Shown: one piece after another, positions 1 to 11,479 of the stretch | How the letters are laid out: the number at the start of each line of letters is the position of its first letter | How positions within the stretch are numbered: position 1 is the stretch's first letter | Assembly (NCBI RefSeq): GCF_022201045.2 | Contig: NC_068558.1 | Coordinates: forward strand, 41,311,501-41,375,500 | Length of the DNA: 64,000 nucleotides | From: Citrus sinensis | Taxonomy: Eukaryota; Streptophyta; Magnoliopsida; Sapindales; Rutaceae | Direction: 5' to 3' | The notes under the pieces: model-generated | Database searches by the model: none | The model's input: only the letters and a program-made list of their open reading frames with translations | What the model was told of the DNA's origin: nothing | Position numbers and translations under genes: made by a program

Positions 1-124
1 GAATAACAACAAAAGACGATTTAATTATAAAATTACCCTCAAAAGACGACAAGATGATTTTACCATTTAAAAATGAAGAACAACAAAAGACGATTTAATT
101 ACAAAATTACCCCCAAAAGACGAC
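1..124. repeat. 74-bp tandem repeat, about 1.7 copies
   Basis: The block beginning at base 1 recurs at base 75 with few changes. Both copies contain AACAACAAAAGACGATTTAA followed by AAAATTACCC and AAAAGACGAC. The repeat is cut by the window edge, so the total copy number is unknown. No coding potential is seen. Confidence 0.7.
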
Positions 125-1760
125 ATTACTGCGAAAGTGAGAGAGATACGGGTCAGTGACAGTGAGCGAGAGAGGGCGGAGTTTGAACAAGAAACAAGAG
201 AGAGGGGGGTTGATTTCGATTTCTATGGCTTCCATGTCAAAATTGTTTGTTTTTTTACAATTGCAAAACACAATGTTTTGGCTTCGCGTGAGATGTCCAA
301 AATGCCCTTATGATGTCAACATAATTTTTATTTAGTTAACGGAATGGTGGGAAAATGCTAATAGTTTAAACGTTTTTTTACCAAACCGTGGTACTGACAT
401 GGTGTGTCAGAATAACTTTAATGAGAAAATGATAATATTCTTTTTTTAAAATTGGTTATAAGATAAGGTAATTTTACCAAAAGTGATTTTTAAAAAAAAT
501 AATCAAACAATAAAATTAACTTTTAACTTACAAAATCACTTTTGAGCTTTCAAAAAGTAATCCTAAACGAGCTGTTAGTCTCACTTAAGACTTTCTAATT
601 TATATGTGAGATTATCTATTATTCCAAAATTCTTAAGTTTTCATTAAGACCAACGAAGTAAGAGACTTGAAGATCTTCAAAATCTAAAACAAAAATTTCT
701 TGGATATAAATTGTAGAAAGAAAATAATAATTATTCTTCAATAGCATTTATTATTACTGTTTTTCCTACATTATTACACATGGTTTGAATGACAAGAAGT
801 CGGTCTGTAGTGGAGTTCTAAAAAGAATTGAAAACAAAACAAAGAAAATACAGAAAATGTGCGTAGCATGCATAATAGGTGCATAAAAAATCAAATTCAG
901 TGACATATTACCAAACTTTACCGCACTAGATCTATTTCATAAGTTAATTAAGTCAAATAATTTTTGAGAAGAAGTAATTTTTTTTTTTATTTTTACAGAA
1001 ACGTTTTTCCATTTGTGAGATGAAATTGCATGCACATGAAAAAGGTAAGAGCACGTATGCGACAAAGCATTTGGCACATGAAAGTGCTGCAAGATTTACA
1101 GTATGAAAACTTTTAATCATGTCTTCCACTTAGCTCATCACTAAAAATAAAATTATAAAAGAAACATAATCTGAATGAACTTATGCTATAAATATACCAA
1201 AAGAATGGCCCATTATATCTCAGCATCTAACATATCAATAAAATCAAGTGCTTAATTAGTTTTCGACAATCAAATAGGATTCTAATTATATATTAAAAAA
1301 TAAACTACGTAGTGACTCACTCGAGTGCTCTCTTTTTACTAACTTTTGATTGATATTTTTAGGCAGCTTATTATGATAAGGTGTTCTGTTAGCTAAAAAT
1401 ATACATAAAAAACTAATAGTTATTCTCTTCTTTTGCCTCAGTCTTTTTTGACTACTGAATTGTCCCACTTTTATGCCGTTCATTTTTTTTAAACCAATCA
1501 AAAAGCACTATTTGAACACTTGGATAATCTTTAAACGTACAACTACAATATACAGTTTATATAAAGTTGTCAATGGGAAATGGTTCTTGTTATTAATTTA
1601 TCATTATTTGTTTATGTATGCTTCTGATATTCATATTATTATCTGCGCACAAAAAATTTAATAATATTAATATCATTAACTACGAAAGTATTTCACAATT
1701 AAGCTTTATTCAATATCCGAAAGAGAGTGTCACATTATTATATAGAACATTTATTATAAC
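125..1760. other. Noncoding AT-rich spacer
   Basis: No gene can be supported here. A short inverted pair (AAAAGTGATTTTT near 478-490 and AAAATCACTTTT near 531-542) suggests an old small foldback element. The only open frames are short, AT-biased and resemble no family I recognise. Confidence 0.5.
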
Positions 1761-2015
1761 ATAAACTTTGTATTTGAACCAATAAAGTGTTGGCTCCACT
1801 GGCAATTGAGTCATCTTAAGTGACTTGATTGGGTTTGCTCCCCAATTCTAGTCGCAGGGAAGTCGTTTTTGTTGAGAAAACCTGTGCCTCTCGGTTCGAG
1901 CGGGGACTTCTAGTCTGGGTTGTGGTACGGGCTTAAAGGTGTTTCCCACAGTTGAAGCCCTCCCCAGGATACTTCGTGGTAAAAAAAAAAAAAATTATAA
2001 ACTTTGTATTTGAAC
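1761..2015 (+). mobile_element. tRNA-derived SINE with 19-bp target site duplication
   Basis: The 19-bp sequence ATAAACTTTGTATTTGAAC occurs perfectly at 1761-1779 and 1997-2015. Between them is a 217-bp body ending in an A-run (about 1981-1994). The body has a sequence resembling a pol III A box (TGGCTCCACTGG, 1791-1802) and a B-box-like GGTTCGAGCGG (1893-1903). A long target duplication, a 3' A-tail and internal pol III-like boxes are the classic signs of a SINE inserted by LINE machinery. The intact duplication suggests a fairly recent insertion. I cannot name the family. Confidence 0.82.
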
Positions 2016-4579
2016 TTTATAATTACAGCTTGTAAATAAACCAAATTGTTATGATTGTTATCAGATTGCATCAATGTGTTAGCGAAATGTAGATTGTCAC
2101 ACTTGGCACCGGATTAAATTAAGGAGGAGAAGGAAGGAAAGCTCGAGGACCTAAAATGGATTCATGGTTTGTGTTGTCATGGGTTATTAGAAAAGGAAAC
2201 AACCGTTACTCACAAGAAAAATGCCCCAGACAAACGGGATTATGTTATGTTATGCGCAAAAGCAACATAAGTGTGAGTTGAAAATTGTCCAAAAATTAAT
2301 TAAATCATCCAAAGCAAAATGTGTAATGATGAGGGGTTTGGGTTTTGCTTGTTTAAGTGTTGAAGAGATCATTATTGCGGCTCTTCTGGGAGACAGCGAA
2401 AGCATTTGCTTCCTAATTCGAGCTTTTTATTACTATTACTATTACTATTACTATTATTCTTTATTTCTTTATTAATTTCTCATGGCAGCAGTAACCAGTC
2501 AGATTCATCAGATATAAATCTACTGTTATCATCATGATGATCGCGACACGCATCTCTCATTTATTTCTTCTTGTGGAAAAGAAAACTCATCTGCCCCATC
2601 ACTCGCATTTAGCATGTTTTGCAAGAAAACATGGCAATGCAAAACATTACCACTGCCTCACGTTAACTTTGCTTGCTTTGTTACTCAGAAGATTACAAAA
2701 AGGATTCTTCTCTTCTCTTTTTGGTATTTGAAATTTTGAAGTATAAAGGTTTATTAAATATTTTATTGTTTTTGGTGAGTAATTTATTTCCACTTGTCTT
2801 TCATCTATATATATATAATGTGTGTGTGTACACTTTTAAGTATTTTGGTTAGTATATAATATAACGTTAGACAGTAAGGAAAAAAATTGAAGCGAGAAGG
2901 CACTCAGTCACTAGGTCAGTTAAGTATGCAATTGTTTGGACTTTGGATTACACATTATAGACCACATACGTCGACAAAAGTGATTATTAGATATTGATGT
3001 TAATATTGTCTTGTCCTAATAAGATCGATCTTAATGACGCTCGATCAAAAGTCGATTAATGATCCACTTGAGATTCAGGTGTTACGAGATGTCACTGAAT
3101 TAAATATAGAAAGACAACATGTCAATTACGATAGATCGATCCATAACGTATCATATCAATTTCATCATAAAAAAATTATTTATTCAAACATTCTCATTAC
3201 TGCAAACCGATCTAAATACCCTTGAAAATTTAGAACTCCAAATAATTATCATCTAATTAATTTATTACCCAACCCAAATAACAAGCTATTGTAATTATCT
3301 TTTAATTATTTTATTTTATTTTATTTTTATAAAATAAGAGGGTAGATAAAACTTGAATTGAATTTTTGTTCTTCCATTCGAAAATAAAATTATTTGAAAA
3401 CTAGGAGCACAACAAATAACCTTCAATATATATTTTAAAATAATTTTTTATACAATTATACTTCTCCTACTATTTTATTTTATTTAAAAAAAAATCTATT
3501 ACTATTACATAAAAACAAAAGCCCTCCCCCTCATACTCATCATTACATTCTAATCTTGTCATCTGAACTCCACTATTTTTTGTTTCCAGCATAAAACAAA
3601 TAGCCAATCAAAGAATTGGAGAATTAAAAGAACATATCATATAAAGTACTGAAAAAAAAAAAAAATCTCATTTTCATTGCCTGGATCTCGGTAACAGACG
3701 CAAAAGCAAACCATCACAAAAACCCAAAACGGCATACACAAAAAGCAAAACGCTCGTGGATATGGAGAAAATTTGAAAAATAAAAAATGAAAAGGGGAGA
3801 GAATCGTTACGGTACGTTACAGTACATTACGTATGATACCCACACGCGTGAGAAGAACAACTGTGACACACTGACAGAACGGTTCCGTTTCCTTTTTTTA
3901 TTTTTTATTTTAAATTAATTTATTTTTTTTATGTAACGTAGAAAAGTCAGTCAGTTACTTTTTTTTCTTTTAATTATATATATATATATATATATGTATA
4001 TGTATATGTATATGTATGTATGTGTGTGTGTGTATATATATATATATATTTTTTTTTTTTGTCTTTATTAAAAGTTCAAGGGGTCTCGTGCGTGCGTTTT
4101 GTTTGTTTGTTGAAACCGTTTTACTTTTTTGGTTGCTTTTATGGTGTGATGATGGATGACGATTTCTCTCTGTCGTTTACACGTGCGGCTAATCGTGTCC
4201 GTCCACATGGCGGGTAATGAGAGCTCAACCTCCTGACAGTAACGATTTCTTTTGCGGTAGTGCAGGGACCGAACCGTAACGAGATTCGTGAATGATGCCC
4301 GGGTTCTTGAGCGGGGTCCACCGGTCTATGCCTTTTTTTTTTTTCCCATTTCTCTCCCTCTCTCTCATATGCATATATAGGTCTGTAAAGAATGGGATCA
4401 CCTTTAATAATTCTCGAATTATTAATGGATTGCATTATTATGTTTATATTGAATTTCATTACTCTTATTGTAAATAAGACGTAATTTCACAATCAAGAAA
4501 TAGGTGATCTTGAATTTTACTTGACATGTAATTGGGACAAGTTGCTGCAAATTGGTTCGATCCATTTACTATCTAATTA
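2016..4579. other. Noncoding spacer with simple repeats
   Basis: Open frames here are short and low-complexity. A TAC/TAT trinucleotide run lies at about 2427-2455. The segment from about 4095 to 4330 is less AT-rich than its surroundings and ends in a CT-rich stretch, which could be a promoter or leader of an unrecognised gene, but no convincing protein follows on either strand. Confidence 0.45.
3974..4050. repeat. TA / TGTA / TG microsatellite
   Basis: A run of TA units passes into TATATG and TGTA units, then TG units and back to TA. It is a compound microsatellite, and the length is likely polymorphic. Confidence 0.85.
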
Positions 4580-5212
4580 AATTTAAACTGGCGGGATTAT
4601 TTACACTCCAACAATTTATACTCAGAACACCCATTTTTTTTTAATCAAATTTTATATGATAAATGCACCCATAATCTCATTTACCATTAAGGACATTTTA
4701 ACAGTAAAAAAATTACTCTACACATCCATCTAATGCACCCATGAAATATTGTAATGCTCAAGTATTTTAAATCTCAATATCATGCACATTACCTCGAAAA
4801 ATTCAATTATCAGACACTAACCAAATCTTTTTCAAACTCAATCAAAATTTTCCATTTTGTTCACATTAGAGGGACATACATAATTCAATTATCAAATCGC
4901 ACGGCGAAAATTGCTTATTTATTATTCCGATCCTTGGGGAAAAAAAAGGGAACAAAATGCTTATTTGTTATTCATGATTCGAGTTAATATAGTACATATA
5001 GTTTGCAAGTAGAGAGGAGAATTGCCTTGGGTGTTATGGTTTCATGAATGTATTAAGGAACAAAGAGAAAGTATTGAGAGTATTTTAGAATTTTAATGAG
5101 TGTACAGAACAAAATTTTAATTTTTTTTTTAATTTTAATGAATCAATGTTAGAAGTAAATGAGTATGTAAAGAAGTTTTCAAAGTGTAAATAGTCCCACT
5201 CAATTTAAATTT
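4580..5212. mobile_element. Foldback (MITE-like) element
   Basis: About 33 bp at each end are inverted copies. The left end reads AATTTAAACTGGCGGGATTA followed by TTTACACTCC. The reverse complement of 5180-5212 reads TAAATTTAAATTGAGTGGGA followed by CTATTTACACTT. The interior is AT-rich with no reading frame. Boundaries are approximate and no clear target duplication was identified, so the superfamily is not assigned. Confidence 0.45.
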
Positions 5213-6787
5213 ATAGATCTCTCGAAAGGATAACATCATTGGTTATCCTAATCATTAAAGTTTTGGATTAATTTTTCCATCATATAGTAGCATTGAATTT
5301 GATCTATAATCTGTTTGTGTTATGTTGCTTTACCCGTTAAATTAGTTGATCTTTCCTAATCGTCTTTTTTTTTTTTACTTCCATTTTTTTTTCACTATTT
5401 CACCTAACACATGATTCCGAAGTCTAATCAATTCCAACATTTCCTTTCCAAGTCTAATCAATTTTAATGTTTCTTTTTTATAGCTAAGTTCGAGTTATTA
5501 ACTGACCTATATATAGTTAAGAGTTGTACTAAACAAGCCAAATATAATTCAGTTGTCAAACACTTTTTTATTGTTAGATACAATTTTTGAGCGATCTGTA
5601 TATAATTAAGAGTTATACCAAACAAGCCAAATATAATTTAGTTGTTAAATACTTTTTTTATTATTAGGTACAATATTTGAGTAGGTGTAAGCTATAGTAT
5701 TATGTAACTTGCCCATACTCTTAACTATATGATTGTCATTGACATTGTCGGCAACAAAATCAATTATATCTTAGCTTTACGCTAAACTTTTTTTTTTTTT
5801 TTTCCTTTTCAATTTCCTCAAAGATAATAGTACGTGCCAAAATCACAGAGAAAAAAAGTAGAACTCGAAATGCTAAAAATGATGGTGACTACTGAAAATA
5901 CTAGGGGCACAAACAAAGCATGAATTTTGGTTCGTGTTGGTGGAAAAATCCAAGAACCTTTTTCTCCAAGGATCAACATTAGTTAGGGTTTTGTTTAATT
6001 ATTTCATCTTTTTGGAGCAAAAGGACATGAAAAGCAGCCTTTGTTGAAAGAAATTAACCAGCAATAGGGCATTGCCATTGCTAATTTACAACTTCGCTTT
6101 ATTGACTGGTCTAAAAGGAATACTGGATGATCACACAAGACATTCACGTACGCAAAACAAAATCTGTTATCAAACAGAAGAATTAATAAATCAAAATAAC
6201 AAGGTAGGTCCTTGTTTCTTCCTCCATTGGGAATCTTAATCATGTTTAGCATCGACCATTAACTAAGAAACCTTCTGTGTTCTCATTATCAAATACAAAC
6301 ATATTATAAACCATCTACATCTCTGTTATCAATAACTAACTAGGAACCATTTAGAAGCATTTCTAGGAACAGTTAACGTTGAACTGTAAAAACGGTTTTT
6401 GTCACTAGTGGTTAATTGTTAATATACAGGCAAGTTTAAATACAATTGTTCAGGCCCTTGCTTTTCAATGTTATTGAGATTTTAGGTCATATGTTGTAAT
6501 TTAGTATGATATAATTAACCTAAAGGCGTGTACAAATTTTCAGATACGAATTAAATTTTTTTGAGTATATTATTCCACATTAGCTGAGTATTGATTTTGA
6601 TTATGTATATAAAGTTTGCACCGCCTGAACTCTTAAACTTGTGGTCGGAGCTTAAAGTAAAATTTTGTAGGAGTCAAATTCAAAGGCTAATTTTTTTTTT
6701 TCCTTCAAATTTACACATGACTTTATTTTGACATTAATGTTAGTGAAATATTTTTATACTAACTGTCATATTTAGACTTTTTGTACT
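5213..6787. other. Noncoding AT-rich spacer
   Basis: It contains the 89-bp tandem repeat listed separately and several T-runs. A minus-strand open frame at 6004-6252 (82 codons) resembles no family I know and is not called as a gene. Confidence 0.45.
5507..5683. repeat. 89-bp tandem repeat, two copies
   Basis: Unit one begins at 5507 and unit two at 5596. Both carry AACAAGCCAAATATAATT, then a CACTTTTTTATTGTTAG-like stretch and a final ACAAT-TTTGAG. The copies differ at several bases, so the duplication is not very recent. Confidence 0.7.
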
Positions 6788-7330
6788 TGTTAGACCAAAA
6801 ATAGAATAAGTCTAGTTAGGGCCCAAATAGATTTAGTCCCTATAAAGCCCATAAAGAGGTAGATAAATGTCATAGGATAAATCAATTAGGTGGCAAAGAT
6901 TCAAAGCCCAAAAAATGTCGAGGTCCTATGCTCTTATCCTAAACAAACTACTTAGGACAAACCTCTTAAATTTCAAGGTTCCTGTAATCCCAAAGTCTTA
7001 GTAAAAATAACCTAAGGATAAAATATTTTTTCTTTTAATCTGTAGATAAGTTTGCATATACATATGTCAATCAACATGGGCACTAGAAGCCAAGTGCTGC
7101 CAAATGGCATAAGAACAATGACACTTGTCATCAAAATAAGTTGGACTCAAGTCAAATTAATTTTGCCTATAAATATGTCCCTCATTCTCACAAAGGTAAG
7201 AAAAAAATGGATTCTAGGGGGGAACTACTGACTTTCTCTCTCTAATTTTCTTTCTCTTTAAATTTATATTTCTAAAGATCCGATGATTGACTTGTTCGTC
7301 GGAGGGTTTATGCCGTTAAAGCCGGCCCTC
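6788..7330 (+). mobile_element. Probable solo LTR (degenerate)
   Basis: The segment starts TGTTAGACC. It contains a CCTATAAATATG promoter-like block at about 7168 followed by CTCATTCTCACAAAGG. Near 7290-7330 it has the CGTCGGAGGG...GCCGGCCCTC signature that I associate with the 3' parts of many plant LTRs. No 3' CA terminus or target duplication could be fixed and no internal retrotransposon coding sequence adjoins it. The right boundary is therefore a guess. Confidence 0.42.
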
Positions 7331-9943
7331 TAATAATTTTTTTGTGTTTGTAGAGTATCACTAGATAAAGACATTTTCATTGCCTAAGGAAGTAAACTTA
7401 GAAGAGGAGATATAAATGCCAATTAAGATCAGCCCAAAGGGTAAATTCACCATTGTTAAATCGAATAAAGAGAAGTCTAAGTCTTAATGGGGGTCATTCT
7501 CAGTTGAAATTTTTACATAATAAATTGGGATAAAATTTACAACAACAGTACTACCTTTTATATTTAGACATTTTTATCATAACTCTCGTATTTAGACCTT
7601 TTATACTAACTTTTATATTCCATATATGAAACTTTAAAAAAAAAAATTCAAACTCTATGGGTGCTGTATGGCAGTATGGCACCGTCTAGCCATATACTTC
7701 CTCCGCCCCTACTTGAGCTAGGTTGTCAGTACATATGAGCCAAAATAGGCCACCTACGTTGGATCGATGCGACAAGCTCAAATGAGTTTCGCACTATTTA
7801 ATCACAATATTATAGATCAGTGACTAAGAACCTTGGTTTCGTATATATCTAAGTATGGAAATAACAAGATTAATACCTTGTACATTTCATGATCACCTAT
7901 AAAAATATGTAAGCCGTTAATTAACAAAGTTTTGTTAGTAAGTCACTATCTTAATGACCCCACCGTATATTCTTTTGTCTATCTTTGCTTTTGCCTTTTT
8001 TCCTCCGGCTGATAGCTGACCCTTGTTTTGTTGCACGCATGCATGCATGAACAATTTGTGATATAATATTTTTGACCACAAAGAATTTCTTGTACCGCTT
8101 GATGTGATTGATACTGTTAGCTAACCCACCATTAAAGCGAAGAAATCAATTAATAGATAGTTTGTTATGTTTGTGTTTATTTAAATATTTGATAATTAAG
8201 ACAAATCTTAATGAATATTTTATCTCTCTCTCTCTTTCTCCAATTTACACTTGCTAACCGTTTGGTTACTAAGAAAATGGTGGTGAAATTATCAAGGAAA
8301 ATATTGGAATAATACAAACATTTTTGTTGTGTTTTGAAATTTTTGCTATTTCGGTGCCAAAAAATGCTTTTGGTCGAATGTTTGTGAGAACCACTTGGCG
8401 CACAAAGCTTTGCAATTATCTTTGTCTCTTTATTTAGAGTAGGCCTTTCTACACCTCTCAAAATTCCTTATAAAATCACTTTCTTAATGAAATTACTCAA
8501 ATAACAAAAAATAAATTAAATCATTTTTTTTGCTTTGAATAAAAATTTGATAGAATACTTAAATAAAATATTATTTTAACAAAATTTTATACTCTTCCCA
8601 TTCAATAATTTATATTTATGTTTTAAATTTGAATTAAAAAGTACTTTTAAAGCAAATTATAAAAGTTTTGAGTTCTAGAGATATAAATAATATAATAAGA
8701 AGAAAATAATTAAAAGTTTTAGGATTTGTATATATTTTATAATGAAAACTTAAAACAAATATTTGTTTTAGAGTGAAATTATATGGGAAAATGGTTAATT
8801 TTATTATATGAGTTTATATTTTGTAAATTAAACCGGGAGTATTTTACTTCAAAATAGTTGTTATAAAAATTTTAGACGGTGTTAAAAGCTCTACTCCTTT
8901 ATGTAAGAGATTTGGATTTATAAAATCAAATATCAACAATTCTTTGTAAATCCACAATCGCAAGATCATTAAAATGGCTTCTGAAATAAAAATCTGCATG
9001 TGTTTGACTGTTTTTTGAACCCCAAACAGTTAATTGATAATTAATTAATATGTGAAATCTAAGATTTTTTTTTCTTAACTGTAACTCTATATAATCGCCC
9101 TCGTTAGCATGCATGAAAATTGTTGATAGTAAATTTATGAGGCTTATGATATAACGCCACGCGCTTCGAAAAGAAGAAAGATTGGGAACCCCATCATGAG
9201 GAGAACACATTCCATTCCTTCCTGGGGGTCTTGGAAGCCCCTTGCAGATGTGCGAATTGCTTAAGGAAGCATTGAGCAGGTGAGGAAAGGTAGCAAGGAC
9301 CAGAAAACCTAACCTAGGCCATATTAGGTTTTAAAATTTGTCTCTCTGTTCAAAGGCAACTCCCAATTTTCTTCTAGTTTTGATATGATCGAGCTTTCAT
9401 TACATTTTCACCAACTCACCCAATGGACTAATGGGCTTACTCTAACTAATCATCTTTTACGTGCTCTCTAGATATCAAATTATCCTCACTATTTTCGCCA
9501 TATTAACTTAACCATCAGAGAGTTGTCGCTTGTTGCCAGCCAACTCAATGTCAATTTATAATGGTGTTCTTTTTTGTAAGTCTCTAAAGTAATTTCCCTA
9601 TTTTACAGATGCCTTGAGAAAAATATTTTCAGACCTCCTTTAAACACCCAAAAGACAATCTTTTCTAATATTTTAACTCACCAAAAACAGGGTAAAATAG
9701 AAATTATTTATAGTAAGTCCATTAGAGTTGTTTTAAGTTAATTTATTTCTTATTAATTCTTGGCTAGGCATGCATGGTTAACTTTAATGAACACATTTGA
9801 ATTTTCTCTTTTTGCTTTTATATTATATGAAATAAAACAGAACTAAGAAAGATTTTTATGTTCCGAATTAACGAGCATATTTTAAAATGTAAGATTAATA
9901 TTATAAAAAAGAATTTAAGTAAATTAATTTTTAGGAAAAATTG
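7331..9943. other. Noncoding AT-rich spacer
   Basis: I see no gene here. Minus-strand open frames at 8177-8461 and 8926-9210 (94 codons each) have AT-driven composition and no recognisable motif. Confidence 0.45.
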
Positions 9944-10695
9944 TAGATTTCTCACTCATATATAAATAAAAATACTGACAACTAAACGCAAATGGGTTGT
10001 GACACTTACCCCCTCAAATTTAGAAATGTGATACTTAACCTCTTTCTATTAACAAAGTTGATATATTATGTTAAATTACAATAAAAAGTCCATATTATCT
10101 CTAATCAATTTAAGTTATTTTACAAGCTATAAACATCCATTAAATTGAAATATTCTTTTTATGTGATATCACAATATATAGTTGAATTTTTTAATTTATA
10201 ATTTCAGCATAAATATAAGCTATTAGTAGATTGGACTTTCTTATAAAATCTCCATTTTATTCCACTTTCATCACATCATGGATTATCCATTAATTTTATT
10301 TCTTACATAAGACAATCTATTATCCCATTGATAACACATAAAATAAGCTTCACCAAACCTTCAAATGGCATACTGTCCAATTTATTTACATTTTTCAGTT
10401 TCCAAGCCAAGAAAATATGAAAACAAAAAATTAAAAAATTAGGTAATTAACTCAACTTATTAAGGATACTACTTTCATAACATATACATAATATTTCATT
10501 TCCATAAATGTTTACGATTTGTAAAATAATTTAAATTGATTAGAGGCAATATTAACTTTTTTTTATAAATAATTTAACAAGTTATATCAACTTCGGTGAA
10601 TGTAGATGGGATGTTTTCAAATTTGAAGGAGGTAAGTGTCATGACCTGATTTAGTTTAGGTGTGGTGTTTCTTATCTATGTTTATAGGGAATCTA
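9944..10695. mobile_element. Foldback MITE with ~215-bp inverted arms
   Basis: The left arm (about 9944-10165) and right arm (about 10485-10695) are long imperfect inverted copies. Shared blocks include CTAAAC, TGACACTTACC, TCAAATTT, AAGTTGATATA, TGTTAAATTA, CTCTAATCA and TTATTTTACAA, in the same order when the right arm is read in reverse. The core is AT-rich without a reading frame. Long inverted arms with no gene fit a non-autonomous DNA transposon, possibly Mutator-like. The exact ends and target duplication were not resolved. It lies about 80 bp from the CACTA element. Confidence 0.6.
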
Positions 10696-10792
10696 TGACG
10701 AAGCAGAATTGTAAAAAAGATGGAGAAAAAGTTTCTGAATAAAAGTTTATAGAATAATTGAGTTTGAAGAGTCACTACTAGAAAAATGGGCT

Positions 10793-11165
10793 TTACTGAC
10801 ACCAATTTAGTGTCAGTAATTACTTTTGCTGACACTTGTTAATTGTGTCAGTAATGGTCAAGCCAGAACACACTGACACTAATCTTTGGTGTCAGTGATT
10901 TTTGCGTCAGTATTTTGTGTCACTATAGTATCACCACCATAGTGATACTATGATGTTAGTATCAGTTGATACTATTTTTATGTCAGTATTTTGTGTCACT
11001 AGAGAGTCACAAGGATAGTGACTCAATCGCGTTAGCATTTAATGATACTATTTACATGTCACTGATTTATGTGACTACAGTATCAGGAATCCACTGACTC
11101 AATAACATCAAAAATTCTTATCGTCATTTAAATAATTAGTGTCAGTATTAACGGTGCTATACCGG
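10793..11165. repeat. CACTA subterminal repeats (left end)
   Basis: Many copies of a GTGTCAGT core occur in both orientations (ACTGACAC, GTGTCAGTAA, TGTGTCACT), with short palindromes such as ATAGTATCAC...GTGATACTAT near 10925-10950. In En/Spm-type elements such subterminal motifs are bound by the TNPA/TNP1 protein and are needed for transposition. Confidence 0.8.
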
Positions 11166-11479
11166 TTGTGTTTTATTTTTTTTAATGACATTATTCATGT
11201 TTATTTTACAATTAAAATAAACCCAAAATATATTAAACATACCAAATCTTGTAATGCAATTCACATAATACACATTTCAAATACATCAGTTAAATTAAAA
11301 TAGTTCAAATACATCATTGTTTGGGGGTAAAAAACAAGTTCAAGTACAAAATTAAGCTTTGAACAAGTAGTATTCACGATAAAGTACTAAATTAATTTCG
11401 GAAAATTTAGCCAAGAAGAAAAAACAGATAACAATGTCACTGATTTTGGAGTCACTGATTTTGGAGTCCGCATATGCCT

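Noticed and set aside
1893..1903. A functional tRNA gene at the GGTTCGAG motif
   Set aside because: No cloverleaf can be drawn around it; the target duplication and A-tail show it is the B box of a SINE.
4139..4459. 106-codon minus-strand frame in a GC-richer stretch
   Set aside because: It contains no known motif and overlaps low-complexity CT-rich sequence; no introns or partner exons could be tied to it.
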